Shown: piece after piece, positions 32,564-41,510 of the stretch
How positions within the stretch are numbered: position 1 is the first letter of the stretch
How the letters are laid out: each line of letters starts with the position of its first letter
Source: Pseudonocardia sp. ICBG1293
GTDB taxonomy: Bacteria; Actinomycetota; Actinomycetes; Mycobacteriales; Pseudonocardiaceae
Length of the DNA: 64,000 nt
Assembly: GCF_020131355.1 (NCBI RefSeq)
Contig: NZ_JAHLEL010000009.1
Coordinates: forward strand, 124,001 to 188,000
Direction: 5' to 3'
Program-made: the position numbers and the translations under genes
The notes under the pieces: generated by a model
Told to the model about the DNA's origin: nothing
Database searches by the model: none
What the model saw: only the letters and a program-made list of their open reading frames with translations

Positions 32564-33912
32564 GCGACCTGCTCGCGACCCTGTCCCACACGTCCATCGC
32601 CAAGCAGCTGGGGCTGCCCACGGTGCCGACGCTGCGCCGGCACCGCCCCGGGGACCCGCTGCTGGCCGGCCCGGTGCTCGTCGCGTCGGCCGGTGAGCCG
32701 CGCTTCGCCAAGGCCGTCACCGCGTTCGTCGAGAGCCACGGTGTGCCCGCGCCCACCGCGCCCGGCGAGGACAAGCTGCACGGCGTCGTCCTCGACCTGT
32801 CCGGGGCCACGACGCTCGCCGACCTCGCCGCCGCCCAGCAGATCCTCACCCCGGCGGTGAGGAAGCTCGGCCCGTCGGGCCGGGTGCTGCTGATCGGTGC
32901 CGAGCCGGGCGAGGCGTCCGGCGCGGAGGCGGCCGCGGTCGCCCAGTCCCTCGACGGCCTGGTCCGCTCGATCGGCAAGGAGCTGCGCTCCGGTGCGACG
33001 GCGAACGTGCTCGTCGTCGCGGCCGACGTCACCCCGGCCGCGATCGACTCCTCGGTCCGGTTCTTCCTCTCGGCCCGCTCGGCCTACGTCGACGGGCAGG
33101 TCGCGCACGTGGCCGCCCCGGTCGGGACCCCGCACGACCCGGCCGACATCGACGACCCGCGCGCCGAGGAGCAGCCGCTGGCCGGGCGCGTCGCGGTGGT
33201 CACCGGGGCGGCCCGGGGCATCGGTGCGGCCATCGCCGACACCCTCGCCCGCGACGGGGCGAGCATCGTCGCCGTGGACATCCCGGCGGCCGGTGAGGGC
33301 CTGGCCCGCACCGCGAACCGCGCCGGCGGCACCGCGCTGCAGCTGGACATCACCGCGTCCGACGCGGCGGACCGGCTGCTCTCGCACCTGGCCGACCGGC
33401 ACGACGGCGTGGACATCGTGGTGCACAACGCAGGCATCACCCGCGACAAGCTGCTCGCGAACATGACCGAGGACCGCTGGAACTCGGTGCTCGGGGTCAA
33501 CCTGGGCGCCCAGCTGACGATCAACGAGGCGCTGCTGGCGACGGGCTCCCCGCTGCACGAGGCGGGCCGCGTGGTCTGCGTGTCGTCGCAGTCGGGCATC
33601 GCGGGCAACCGCGGCCAGACCAACTACGCCGCGTCCAAGGCCGGCGTGATCGGGATGGTCCGGGCGCTCGCCCCGCGGTTCGCCGAGCGCGGCGCGACGA
33701 TCAACGCCGTCGCGCCCGGCTTCATCGAGACCGACATGACCGCGACGATGCCGCTCGCCACCCGCGAGGGCGGCCGCCGGATCAACTCGCTCAAGCAGGG
33801 CGGGCTGCCGGTGGACGTCGCCGAGGCCATCGGCTGGTTCGGCCGCGCCGAGTCCGGCGGGCTCAACGGGCAGGTCGTGCGGGTCTGCGGCCAGTCGATG
33901 CTGGGGGCCTGA
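32560..33912 (+). CDS. fabG4: 3-oxoacyl-(ACP/CoA) reductase, high-molecular-weight FabG4 type
   Basis: A 450-residue two-domain reductase. The N-terminal half (residues 1-200) is a degenerate Rossmann domain (SIAKQLGLPTVPTLRRHRPG, SIGKELRSGATANVLVVAAD). The C-terminal half is a full SDR: VVTGAARGIGAAIADTLARD, VHNAGITRDKLLANMTEDRW, VSSQSGIAGNRGQTNYAASK (Ser and the YxxxK pair) and NAVAPGFIETDMTATMPL. This order defines FabG4. It reduces 3-oxoacyl thioesters with NADH. It overlaps fadA2 and the MaoC gene, so the three are translated together. Confidence 0.9.
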   Translation: MSDLLATLSHTSIAKQLGLPTVPTLRRHRPGDPLLAGPVLVASAGEPRFAKAVTAFVESHGVPAPTAPGEDKLHGVVLDLSGATTLADLAAAQQILTPAVRKLGPSGRVLLIGAEPGEASGAEAAAVAQSLDGLVRSIGKELRSGATANVLVVAADVTPAAIDSSVRFFLSARSAYVDGQVAHVAAPVGTPHDPADIDDPRAEEQPLAGRVAVVTGAARGIGAAIADTLARDGASIVAVDIPAAGEGLARTANRAGGTALQLDITASDAADRLLSHLADRHDGVDIVVHNAGITRDKLLANMTEDRWNSVLGVNLGAQLTINEALLATGSPLHEAGRVVCVSSQSGIAGNRGQTNYAASKAGVIGMVRALAPRFAERGATINAVAPGFIETDMTATMPLATREGGRRINSLKQGGLPVDVAEAIGWFGRAESGGLNGQVVRVCGQSMLGA

Positions 33913-34808
33913 TGACCGTCGCCGAACAGCGGACGGTCACCGAGCTGTCCGGGCCGCCGTCGCTGGGGTCGTACTACGCCTCGGCGGCCGCCCGGGCCGT
34001 GCTGCCCGGCGGCACCGGCCGGTCGCTGCCCGCGACCGAGCTGGTCCGCCGTGGTGTGCAGGTCGATCCGGGGCACCTCGCCGACTACGCCCGCGTCTGC
34101 GGGCTCCGGGTCGGCAACGCGCTGCCGGTGACCTACCCGCACATGCTCACCTTCGGGCTGCAGGTCGTGCTGATGGCAGGCCGGTCGTTCCCGCTGCCGC
34201 TGTCCGGGCTGGTGCACGTCGCCAACCGGATCACCGTGCACCGGGCGATCGCCCCGACCGAGACGCTCGACGTGCGGGTGTGGGCCGAGCGGTTCACCCG
34301 CCATCCCAAGGGCGCGCAGGTCGACCTGATCGGCGAGGTCTCGGCCGGTGGGGACACCGTCTGGTCCGGGCGCAGCACCTACCTGGCCCGCGGGGCGAAG
34401 ACCCCCGAGGTCGCCGCGGGCGGTGACGGCTCGACCGACATCGCCGAGCCGCCCGTCCCGACCGGTCCGGCGAGCGCGGTGTGGCGGGTCCCGGGTGACA
34501 TCGGGCGTCGCTACGCCGCCGTCTCCGGCGACGTGAACCCGATCCACCTGCACCCGCTCACCGCGAAGGCGATGGGCTTCCAGCGTGCCATCGCGCACGG
34601 CATGTGGACCGCCGCGCACGCCGCCGCCGCCCTGGAGGGCCGGGTCCCCGACGCCTGCACCTACGACGTGGTGTTCCGCAAGCCCGTGCTCCTCCCGGCG
34701 CGGGCCGAGCTCGTGACCGAGCAGGCCGTCGACGGGGCGTGGGGACTGGCGCTGCGCAGCGCCAAGGACGCGCAAAAGCTGCACCTGGTCGGCCGCATCA
34801 GCGGGTAG
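33912..34808 (+). CDS. htdX: MaoC-like hydratase/dehydratase (HtdX-like)
   Basis: A 298-residue double hot-dog protein. The C-terminal half carries the MaoC hydratase-2 motif: YAAVSGDVNPIHLHPLTAKA, then MGFQRAIAHGMWTAAHAAAA, which gives the catalytic Asp/His pair (DxNPIH). The N-terminal half is a non-catalytic hot dog. Its ATG shares a base with the FabG4 stop (TGATG). It should interconvert enoyl- and 3-hydroxyacyl-CoA between the dehydrogenase and the reductase of this locus. A 13-base-pair terminator follows. Confidence 0.87.
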   Translation: MTVAEQRTVTELSGPPSLGSYYASAAARAVLPGGTGRSLPATELVRRGVQVDPGHLADYARVCGLRVGNALPVTYPHMLTFGLQVVLMAGRSFPLPLSGLVHVANRITVHRAIAPTETLDVRVWAERFTRHPKGAQVDLIGEVSAGGDTVWSGRSTYLARGAKTPEVAAGGDGSTDIAEPPVPTGPASAVWRVPGDIGRRYAAVSGDVNPIHLHPLTAKAMGFQRAIAHGMWTAAHAAAALEGRVPDACTYDVVFRKPVLLPARAELVTEQAVDGAWGLALRSAKDAQKLHLVGRISG

Positions 34809-34830
34809 ACCGGAGGCATGGACGAGGACG

Positions 34831-34868
34831 ACCCGACCGGGTGGGCAGGTGCGCTCACCCGGTCGGGT
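34831..34868. terminator. terminator of the fadA2-fabG4-htdX operon
   Basis: ACCCGACCGGGTG (34831-34843) pairs perfectly with CACCCGGTCGGGT (34856-34868) around a 12-base loop, 22 bases after the HtdX stop. Confidence 0.75.
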
Positions 34869-34973
34869 GATTCTGGATCGGTCCACAGGCCGGTTCAGCA
34901 ACATCGTCCCGATGACGGACGTCTTCTCCTGTGTCCATCATTCGTCACCCGAGCGCCGTGAGGAGGCCACCCG

Positions 34974-35048
34974 ATGAACGACGACACCTCGATCGAGATC
35001 GACGACCAGCACGACGACGAGTCGCACATCGTCCGCGGACTCGACTGA
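34974..35048 (+). CDS. 24-residue acidic microprotein or leader peptide (putative)
   Basis: The short frame reads MNDDTSIEIDDQHDDESHIV, then RGLD and a TGA stop. Ten of its 24 residues are Asp or Glu. GAGGAGG lies eight bases before the ATG, among the strongest ribosome sites in the window, and this is the main evidence that it is real. It lies between the fad terminator and the aminotransferase gene, 119 bases before the latter's start. I recognise no family. It might be a leader peptide, a small regulator or a chance frame. Confidence 0.4.
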   Translation: MNDDTSIEIDDQHDDESHIVRGLD

Positions 35049-35167
35049 CCGACCGGCAGGAGCTCGTCCCGGCGGGGTGGAACCCACCACCGCACGAGGA
35101 CCGGCACGGGCCGCGCAGACCCTCGATCAGGAGCTGCGCCACCCGCACACCCGGATAGTGTCGGGCC

Positions 35168-36328
35168 ATGCTGGTCGAGCGCATGCGCCCGTTCACCTCG
35201 ACGATCTTCACCGAGATCTCCCGCCTCGCGGTCGAGACCGGTGCGATCAACCTCGGGCAGGGGTTCCCGGACACCGACGGACCGGCCTCCCTGCTCGCCG
35301 ACGCCGCCGCCAACATCACCGGGCGCGGCCTCAACCAGTACCCGCCCGGCCCGGGCGTGCCCGCCCTGCGCGAGGCCGTCGCCGCCCACCAGCAGCGCTT
35401 CCACGGCCTCGCGGTCGACCCGGCCGACGTGGTCGTCACCACGGGGGCCACCGAGGCGATCGCCGCCACCCTGCTGGGTCTGTGCGGGCCCGGTGACGAG
35501 GTCGTCGCGTTCGAGCCCGCCTACGACTCCTACGCCGCCGCCGTCGCGCTCGCCGGAGCGACCCTGCGCACCGTGCCGCTGCTCCCGCCCGACTTCGGCG
35601 TCGACGACGACGCGCTGGCCGCCGCGTTCTCCGACCGCACCCGGGTGGTGCTGGTCAACACCCCGCACAACCCGACCGGCGCGGTGCTCACCCGCGACCA
35701 GCTCGTCCGGGTCGGGGAGCTCGCCGTCGCCCACGATGCCGTCGTCGTCACCGACGAGGTCTACGAGCACATGGTGTTCGACGGCGCCGAGCACGTCCCG
35801 ATGGCGTCGCTGCCCGGCCTCGCCGACCGCACCCTCACGATCTCCTCGGCCGGGAAGACCTTCTCGGTCACCGGGTGGAAGGTCGGCTGGGTGCACGGCC
35901 TGCCGGAGCTGGTCGCCGCCCCGCGCGCGGTCAAGCAGTTCCTCACCTTCCACGGCGGGGCGCCGTTCCAGCCGGCCGTCGCGCACGCCCTCGGCCTCGG
36001 CGACGACTTCTACGCCGGCCTCGCCGCGGACCTCACCCGCAAGCGCGACCTGTTGAGCGAGGGGCTGCGGGCGGCCGGGTTCGACGTGCTCACCCCGCGC
36101 GGCACCTACTTCGTGACCGCGGACCCGCGCCCGCTCGGCCACGACGACGGCGTCGACCTCGCCGCGAAGCTCCCGGGGCTCTGCGGGGTCGCGGCCGTCC
36201 CGGTGTCGGTGTTCTGCCCGTCGCCGGAGGCCGCGGCGGTGTACCGGCCCTACGTGCGGTTCGCCTTCTGCAAGCGCGACGACGTGCTGGAGCAGGCAGC
36301 CGGACGGCTGGCGGGGCTGCGGGCGTGA
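35168..36328 (+). CDS. dapC: PLP-dependent aminotransferase, DapC-like
   Basis: A 386-residue class I/II aminotransferase. It shows AINLGQGFPDTDGP, NQYPPGPGVPALREAVAAHQ, NTPHNPTGAVLTRDQLVRVG, TDEVYEHMVFDGAEHVPMAS and ISSAGKTFSVTGWKVGWVHG, in which the Lys of SAGK binds PLP. The pattern matches the DapC/kynurenine-aminotransferase subgroup, with N-succinyldiaminopimelate aminotransferase (lysine and peptidoglycan precursor synthesis) as the mycobacterial assignment. A methionine or glutamine transaminase role is an alternative. The next gene overlaps by four bases. Confidence 0.82.
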   Translation: MLVERMRPFTSTIFTEISRLAVETGAINLGQGFPDTDGPASLLADAAANITGRGLNQYPPGPGVPALREAVAAHQQRFHGLAVDPADVVVTTGATEAIAATLLGLCGPGDEVVAFEPAYDSYAAAVALAGATLRTVPLLPPDFGVDDDALAAAFSDRTRVVLVNTPHNPTGAVLTRDQLVRVGELAVAHDAVVVTDEVYEHMVFDGAEHVPMASLPGLADRTLTISSAGKTFSVTGWKVGWVHGLPELVAAPRAVKQFLTFHGGAPFQPAVAHALGLGDDFYAGLAADLTRKRDLLSEGLRAAGFDVLTPRGTYFVTADPRPLGHDDGVDLAAKLPGLCGVAAVPVSVFCPSPEAAAVYRPYVRFAFCKRDDVLEQAAGRLAGLRA

Positions 36329-36747
36329 GCGCCGCGTCGAGCTGGGTGTCGGTGGTCGTCGGCGCCGCCCCGGAGCGGGTCCACGCGTTCGCCCGCGACC
36401 CACGGAACCTGCCCCGGTGGGCGGCCGGCGTCGGGGCCCGGATCGAGGAGCGCGACGGCCGCTGGATCGTGCCCGGCGGCCCGCTCGGCGAGATCGAGAT
36501 CCGGTTCGCCGCGGACGAGGCCTGGGGCGTCCTCGACCACGAGGTGCTGACCGCCGACGGACGGCGCTTCCACAACCCGGTGCGGGTCGTGGAGCACCCG
36601 GACGGCGCCGAGGTCGTGTTCGGCGTCCGGCGCACCCCCGGGGCGCCGGACGCCGACCACGCGGCGGACGTCGCCGCCGTCCTCGCGGACCTGGAGCGGC
36701 TGCGTGACCTGCTCGAGGTCAGCGACCCGCCCGGGCCGCCCGCCTGA
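36325..36747 (+). CDS. SRPBCC-family protein
   Basis: A 140-residue START/helix-grip protein: SWVSVVVGAAPERVHAFARD, PRNLPRWAAGVGARI, FAADEAWGVLDHEVLTADGR and FHNPVRVVEHPDGAEVVFGV. The GTG start overlaps the aminotransferase stop (GTGA), so the two are coupled. The ligand is unknown. It overlaps the convergent membrane-protein gene by 29 bases. Confidence 0.75.
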   Translation: MSAASSWVSVVVGAAPERVHAFARDPRNLPRWAAGVGARIEERDGRWIVPGGPLGEIEIRFAADEAWGVLDHEVLTADGRRFHNPVRVVEHPDGAEVVFGVRRTPGAPDADHAADVAAVLADLERLRDLLEVSDPPGPPA

Positions 36748-37390
36748 CGCTCACCACCAGCAGCGCCGACATCGCCGTCCACACCACGATGGACTGCACC
36801 GACAGGATCGGCAGCGCCACCACCGGCGCCAGGCTGTAGGCCAGCGTGATCCGCAGTGCCGCCTCCAGCACCATCACCAGCGCTGCGATGCCCGTCGCGC
36901 GGCGCATCGTCCGCCGGAACACCGGGTTGGCCGCCCACTGACGCTCCATGATCTCCGGTAGATCGGGGCGCTGTGCGCTGCCGAAGAACCGGCACACCCC
37001 GAACACCAGCGGCCGGCGCCCGACCACCAGCGGCCCGGTGAGCAGCAGCGCGAACGCGATGCTCTGGATCGCGTCGCGGGCCACGGCGAACCGGGCGTCG
37101 CCGCTGAGCAGCGAGGTGGCCAGCCCGGCCGCGATCGTGACCAGCACGATCGCGCCCACCGGGTTCAGCCTGCGGTGGCGCGCCGCCTGCAGCGCCACGC
37201 TCAGTGCGGGCGGCAGCGCCGACCAGGCCAGGGCGGCGACGTCGGACATGCCCTGCCCGGTCAGCACGACGTAGACCAGGTACGGCAGCGCCGCGTCCAC
37301 CAGCAGCGATCCCACGGTCTGCCGCAGCACGGCACCGCGGCCCGTGGCGGCGGCCGGCGGGCCGTCCGTCGGGGTGGTGGTCGTGGTCAT
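36719..37390 (-). CDS. VC0807-family integral membrane protein
   Basis: A 223-residue protein with about six hydrophobic segments. It shows SLLVDAALPYLVYVVLTGQG, AALAWSALPPALSVALQAAR, LNPVGAIVLVTIAAGLATSL and GPLVVGRRPLVFGVCRFFGS, which match the VC0807-type membrane family. ATG 37390 follows GAGCCACC. The function is unknown. Its last 29 bases overlap the end of the SRPBCC gene on the other strand, and it is divergent from the adenylate cyclase gene. Confidence 0.72.
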   Translation of the reverse strand: MTTTTTPTDGPPAAATGRGAVLRQTVGSLLVDAALPYLVYVVLTGQGMSDVAALAWSALPPALSVALQAARHRRLNPVGAIVLVTIAAGLATSLLSGDARFAVARDAIQSIAFALLLTGPLVVGRRPLVFGVCRFFGSAQRPDLPEIMERQWAANPVFRRTMRRATGIAALVMVLEAALRITLAYSLAPVVALPILSVQSIVVWTAMSALLVVSVRRAARAGR

Positions 37391-37581
37391 CGGTGGCTCC
37401 TCCGGTGCGGTGGGTCGGACCCGACGACGGTCCCGCGGTGACACCCCCCTCCGGATCCACCCCGGGACCGAGCCCGGGTGGAGATCGACCTCCACCCGCC
37501 CGTACCGGTGCGGGCGGGGTCCGGCGGGCAGGTCCCGATCTCCGGCGGCCCGGCTCACTCGATCGGCCTAGACTCCGGCCC

Positions 37582-39180
37582 ATGGATGCGCAGCGACCGG
37601 CGACGCGGCCGGGCCGCCAGGTCGTGGGCCTGCCGGTGCGGGCCCTGCTGGCCCTGGTCGTCGCCTCGGCGAACGTCATCGGCGGGGGCGTGGTGCTGGT
37701 CATCGCGGCCTTCGTGCTGCCCCGCGACCGGCTGCTCGACGCGGTCGAGATCCGGCTGGTCAACCTCGTCGTGTTCGGGATCTACCTGCTCGTCGCGGTC
37801 CCGGTCGGGATCTGGTTCGGGCGCCGGAAGCTGACCGTGCGCCGCTCCTCGCGGGACCCGCAGGCGGACGAGCGACGGCTGGTGCTGCGGGCACCGGCCC
37901 GCATCTCGTCGATGGTCGCGCTGCTGTGGGCGGTGGCGGCGGTCCTGTTCTGCTTCCTGAACCTGCGCTACTCCGGACGGCTGAGCTTCTCGGTCACCGC
38001 CACGGTGCTGATCGGTGGCGTGACGACCTCGTCGCTGTCCTACCTGCTCGTCGAGCGGATGCTGCGCCGGGCCGCGGCCCGGGTGCTGTCCGGGCGACCG
38101 CCGAAGCGGCGTCGCCTGGTCACCGGGGTGATGCTGCGCTCGGTGGGGTTCTGGGCGCTCGGCACCGCGGTCCCGATCTCGGGGATCATGCTGGCCGGGC
38201 TCGTCGCGCTGGTGTACGGCGACTCCTCGGCCACCCAGCTCGCGGTCACCATGCTCGCGCTGGGGGGCACGGCGATCGGGGTCGGGCTGATCACGACGCT
38301 CGGGGCCGCCCGCGCGATCGCCGACCCCGTGCTGGCCGTGCGCCGTGCGCTGGCCCGGGTGCAGGACGGTGATCTCGACGTGAGCCTGCCCGTCTACGAC
38401 AACACCGAGCTCGGCCAGCTCCAGGCCGGGACGAACAGCATGGTCGAGGGGCTGCGCGAGCGGGAGCGGATCCGTGACCTGTTCGGCCGCCACGTCGGGC
38501 GCGACGTCGCCGAGGCCGCATCCGCCCGCGGCGACGGCATCCGGCTCGGTGGTGAGGTGCGCCCGGTCGCGGTGCTGTTCGTCGACCTCGTCGGCTCGAC
38601 GGCGATGGCCGCCCGCCGCCCGCCCGAGGAGGTCGTGGCGGTGCTGAACCGCTTCTTCGGCGTGGTCGTCGAGTGCGTCGAGCAGGCCGGTGGGTGGATC
38701 AACAAGTTCGAGGGCGACGCCGCGCTCGCCGTCTTCGGTGCCCCGCTCGACCTCGACGACGCCCCCGGCGCCGCGCTGAGCGCCGCCCGCTGCCTGGGTG
38801 CCCGCCTCGCGGCGGAGATGCCGGAGGTCGAGGCCGGCATCGGGGTATCCGCCGGCGACGCGGTGGCCGGCAACATCGGCGACCCGCGCCGCTTCGAGTA
38901 CACCGTCATCGGGGACCCGGTGAACGAGGCCGCCCGGCTCACCGAGCTGGCGAAGACGGTGCCGGGGCGGGTCGTCGCGGCCGCCCGGGCCGTCGACGCC
39001 GCCGGGAGCGAGGCCGCGCGGTGGCGGGCGTCGGAGTCGGTGACGCTGCGCGGACGGGACGAGCCGACCGGGATCCACGTCCCGGCCGGGCACGACCGGG
39101 ACGCCACGGACGCCACGGACGCCACCGAGCCCACGGACCCCGCGGACGTCGTCGGATCCGGGGAGAACGGTCGTAGGTGA
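37582..39180 (+). CDS. membrane-bound class III adenylate/guanylate cyclase with HAMP domain
   Basis: A 532-residue protein. Six transmembrane helices lie in residues 15-245, then a HAMP linker (ADPVLAVRRALARVQDGDLD, TELGQLQAGTNSMVEGLRER), then the catalytic domain at about 310-500. That domain has two metal Asp residues (AVLFVDLVGSTAMA and INKFEGDAALAVFGAP), GVSAGDAVAGNIGDPRRFEY and VIGDPVNEAARLTELAK. The TM-HAMP-CHD order is the mycobacterial Rv1318c-Rv1320c type, which makes cAMP. The C-terminus holds a short Thr/Asp/Ala repeat. An acyl-CoA synthetase gene follows 31 bases later. Confidence 0.88.
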   Translation: MDAQRPATRPGRQVVGLPVRALLALVVASANVIGGGVVLVIAAFVLPRDRLLDAVEIRLVNLVVFGIYLLVAVPVGIWFGRRKLTVRRSSRDPQADERRLVLRAPARISSMVALLWAVAAVLFCFLNLRYSGRLSFSVTATVLIGGVTTSSLSYLLVERMLRRAAARVLSGRPPKRRRLVTGVMLRSVGFWALGTAVPISGIMLAGLVALVYGDSSATQLAVTMLALGGTAIGVGLITTLGAARAIADPVLAVRRALARVQDGDLDVSLPVYDNTELGQLQAGTNSMVEGLRERERIRDLFGRHVGRDVAEAASARGDGIRLGGEVRPVAVLFVDLVGSTAMAARRPPEEVVAVLNRFFGVVVECVEQAGGWINKFEGDAALAVFGAPLDLDDAPGAALSAARCLGARLAAEMPEVEAGIGVSAGDAVAGNIGDPRRFEYTVIGDPVNEAARLTELAKTVPGRVVAAARAVDAAGSEAARWRASESVTLRGRDEPTGIHVPAGHDRDATDATDATEPTDPADVVGSGENGRR

Positions 39181-39211
39181 CGACGGGGGTGTCCTCGGGC
39201 AGGATGCGCCC

Positions 39212-40828
39212 ATGGGCAACGGCGCTACCGAGTTCAGCGAGCAGACCGCGGCGTCGATCCGGCGGGTGCGCCGGCACACGCTCGGGGACCTGCTGCACCG
39301 GACGGCCGTCCGGTACCCGGACAGGACCGCGATCGTCGACGACCGGGTCCGCTGGAGCTTCGCCGAGTTCGACGCGGCGGTGAGCCGCTGCGCCGCCGCG
39401 CTCGCCGGCCAGGGCCTGACCGCGGGCGACCGGCTCGCCCTGCTGTCGCACAACTGCCACCAGTTCGCGGTGCTCGTCTACGCCACCGCGCGGCTCGGGG
39501 TCGTGCTCGTGCCGATCAACTTCATGCTGAACGCCGAGGAGATCGCGTTCATCCTCGACCACTCCGGGGCGAGGGCCTTCGTCGTCGAGGACGCGCTGGT
39601 CACGACCGGGGAGAAGGCGCTCGTCCAGACCGCGCGGCCGGCGACGGTGCGCGCCCGGATCGGGCTGTCGGGGCAGGCACCGTCCGGTGACTGGGCCGAC
39701 CTGGACGCCTGGATCGACGGCGAGGGCGACCCCGGTGAGCCCGACGTGCACGTCGCCGACGACGACCCGCTGCGTCTGATGTACACCTCGGGTACCGAGT
39801 CCCGGCCCAAGGGCGTGCTGCTGCCGAGCCGGTCACTGATCAGCCAGTACGTCTCGTGCGTCGTCGACGGCGGGATGGAGCACGACGACGTCGAGCTGCA
39901 CTCGTTGCCGCTCTACCACTGCGCGCAGCTGGACTGCTTCCTGTCCGTCGACGTCTACCTCGGGGCGACCAGCATCATCCTGCCCTCACCGGACCCGGCC
40001 CGGCTGCTGGAGACCATCGAGCGGGAGAGGGTCACCAAGCTCTTCTGCCCGCCGACGGTGTGGATCTCCCCGCTGCGCCACCCGGACTTCGACACCCGGG
40101 ACCTGTCGAGCCTGCGCAAGGGCTACTGCGGTGCCGCCGCCATGCCCGTCGAGGTGCTGCACGAGCTGTCCCGGCGGCTGCCCGAGGTGCGGCTGTGGAA
40201 CTTCTACGGTCAGACCGAGACCTCCCCGTTGGCGACCCTGCTCGGCCCCGACGAGCAGCTCAGCCACGCCGGGTCGGCCGGGCGGGCGTCGCTGAACGTC
40301 GAGACCCGGGTCGTCGACGACGCCGGGAACGAGGTCCCGCCCGGGGAGGTCGGCGAGATCGTGCACCGCAGCCCGCACGTGACGCTGGGGTACTACGAGA
40401 ACGAGGAGAAGACCGCCGAGGCCTTCGCCGGCGGCTGGTTCCACTCCGGGGACCTGGGCGTGATGACGGCCGATGGCTACCTCTCGGTCGTCGACCGCAA
40501 GAAGGACATGATCAAGACCGGCGGGGAGAACGTCGCCTCCCGCGAGGTGGAGGAGGCGCTCTACCTGCTCGAGGGTGTCGCCGAGGTCGCCGTGTTCGGG
40601 GTCGACCACCCGCACTGGATCGAGGCCGTCACCGCGGTGGTGGTGCCGAAGCAGGGCGTGGCACTGACCCGCGAGCAGGTCGACGCGCACGCCCGCGAGA
40701 AGCTCGCCGGCTACAAGCGGCCCAAGTACGTGGTGTTCGCCGACGCGCTGCCGAAGAACCCCAGCGGCAAGATCCTCAAGCGCGAGCTGCGCACCGAGCA
40801 CGGCGACATCGCCGCCCGGGAGGGCTGA
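39212..40828 (+). CDS. AMP-dependent acyl-CoA synthetase
   Basis: A 538-residue ANL-superfamily ligase that activates a carboxylic acid through acyl-AMP to acyl-CoA. The P-loop is LMYTSGTESRPKGVLLPSRS, A5 is LWNFYGQTETSPLATLLG, the hinge region is GWFHSGDLGVMTADGYLSVV then DRKKDMIKTGGENVASREVE, and the C-terminal catalytic Lys is in PKNPSGKILKRELR. The sequence suits medium- or long-chain fatty acids, and the fad locus nearby agrees with this. In mycobacteria some FadD-type enzymes respond to cAMP, and a cyclase gene lies directly upstream. That link is inference. Confidence 0.87.
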   Translation: MGNGATEFSEQTAASIRRVRRHTLGDLLHRTAVRYPDRTAIVDDRVRWSFAEFDAAVSRCAAALAGQGLTAGDRLALLSHNCHQFAVLVYATARLGVVLVPINFMLNAEEIAFILDHSGARAFVVEDALVTTGEKALVQTARPATVRARIGLSGQAPSGDWADLDAWIDGEGDPGEPDVHVADDDPLRLMYTSGTESRPKGVLLPSRSLISQYVSCVVDGGMEHDDVELHSLPLYHCAQLDCFLSVDVYLGATSIILPSPDPARLLETIERERVTKLFCPPTVWISPLRHPDFDTRDLSSLRKGYCGAAAMPVEVLHELSRRLPEVRLWNFYGQTETSPLATLLGPDEQLSHAGSAGRASLNVETRVVDDAGNEVPPGEVGEIVHRSPHVTLGYYENEEKTAEAFAGGWFHSGDLGVMTADGYLSVVDRKKDMIKTGGENVASREVEEALYLLEGVAEVAVFGVDHPHWIEAVTAVVVPKQGVALTREQVDAHAREKLAGYKRPKYVVFADALPKNPSGKILKRELRTEHGDIAAREG

Positions 40829-40835
40829 GCGCGGC

Positions 40836-41510
40836 TCAGCTCTCCCGGCGCACGACGAACTCGGCCTCGACCTCGGCCCGGACGGTGATGTCGTCCGGGG
40901 CGAGCAGCGCCCCGAGACCGCCGTCGGCCTCGGAGAACCCGCCCGGCGCGGCCATCGCGCGGGCGCTCATCGGCACCGCACGGTGCCCGAGCAGACCGGA
41001 GTCGGCGACCGAGCGCGGCGCGACGGGACCGAGGTCGAGGGCGTCGGCGTAGTCCTGGGCCCGTTCGACGGCCTGGCGCAGCGCGTCCTGGCGGGCCGAG
41101 CGTTCGACCTCGCGGCGGTGCTCGCGGGCCAGGTCCCAGGTGATCCCCCGGACCTGCGCGCCGGCGAACCGGCCCACCCCGGTCAGCCAGGCACCGAGCC
41201 GGGCGACGTCGTCGAACTCCACCGACACCGACACCGAGGCGTGGTGCACCGGGGGCTGCGGCCGGCCCTCGAACGACGGCTGTTCGACCCAGCTGCGGGC
41301 CTGGTCGACGACGTGGCGCCGGCCCGGGCCGGCGTCGGGGTCGTGCAGGGCACGCACGTCGGCGACGAGCGCCGCGGTCCCGGCCTCGACCTCCGCCCGC
41401 ACCGGGCCCGCCTCGGGGCCCTGCGCCTCCACCACGACCTGCGCGGTACCGCGCTCGGCGGGGACCTGCCGCTCGTGCTCGCCCCGCACCCGGATCACCA
41501 CGTCGCTCAT
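40836..41510 (-). CDS. SIMPL-domain (DUF541) protein
   Basis: A 224-residue protein of the SIMPL family: VRGEHERQVPAERGTAQVVV at the start, RSWVEQPSFEGRP and VSVSVEFDDVARLGAWLTGV in the middle, ARQDALRQAVERAQDYADAL and APDDITVRAEVEAEFVV at the end. No signal peptide is seen, although many family members are periplasmic, so this one is probably cytoplasmic. The ATG overlaps the stop of the upstream S9 peptidase gene, which implies coupling. The function is unknown. Confidence 0.8.
   Translation of the reverse strand: MSDVVIRVRGEHERQVPAERGTAQVVVEAQGPEAGPVRAEVEAGTAALVADVRALHDPDAGPGRRHVVDQARSWVEQPSFEGRPQPPVHHASVSVSVEFDDVARLGAWLTGVGRFAGAQVRGITWDLAREHRREVERSARQDALRQAVERAQDYADALDLGPVAPRSVADSGLLGHRAVPMSARAMAAPGGFSEADGGLGALLAPDDITVRAEVEAEFVVRRES

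Noticed and set aside
34931-35158. 75-codon open frame overlapping the acidic microprotein
   Set aside because: It is Arg/Pro-rich with no ribosome site and has the look of an out-of-frame shadow.
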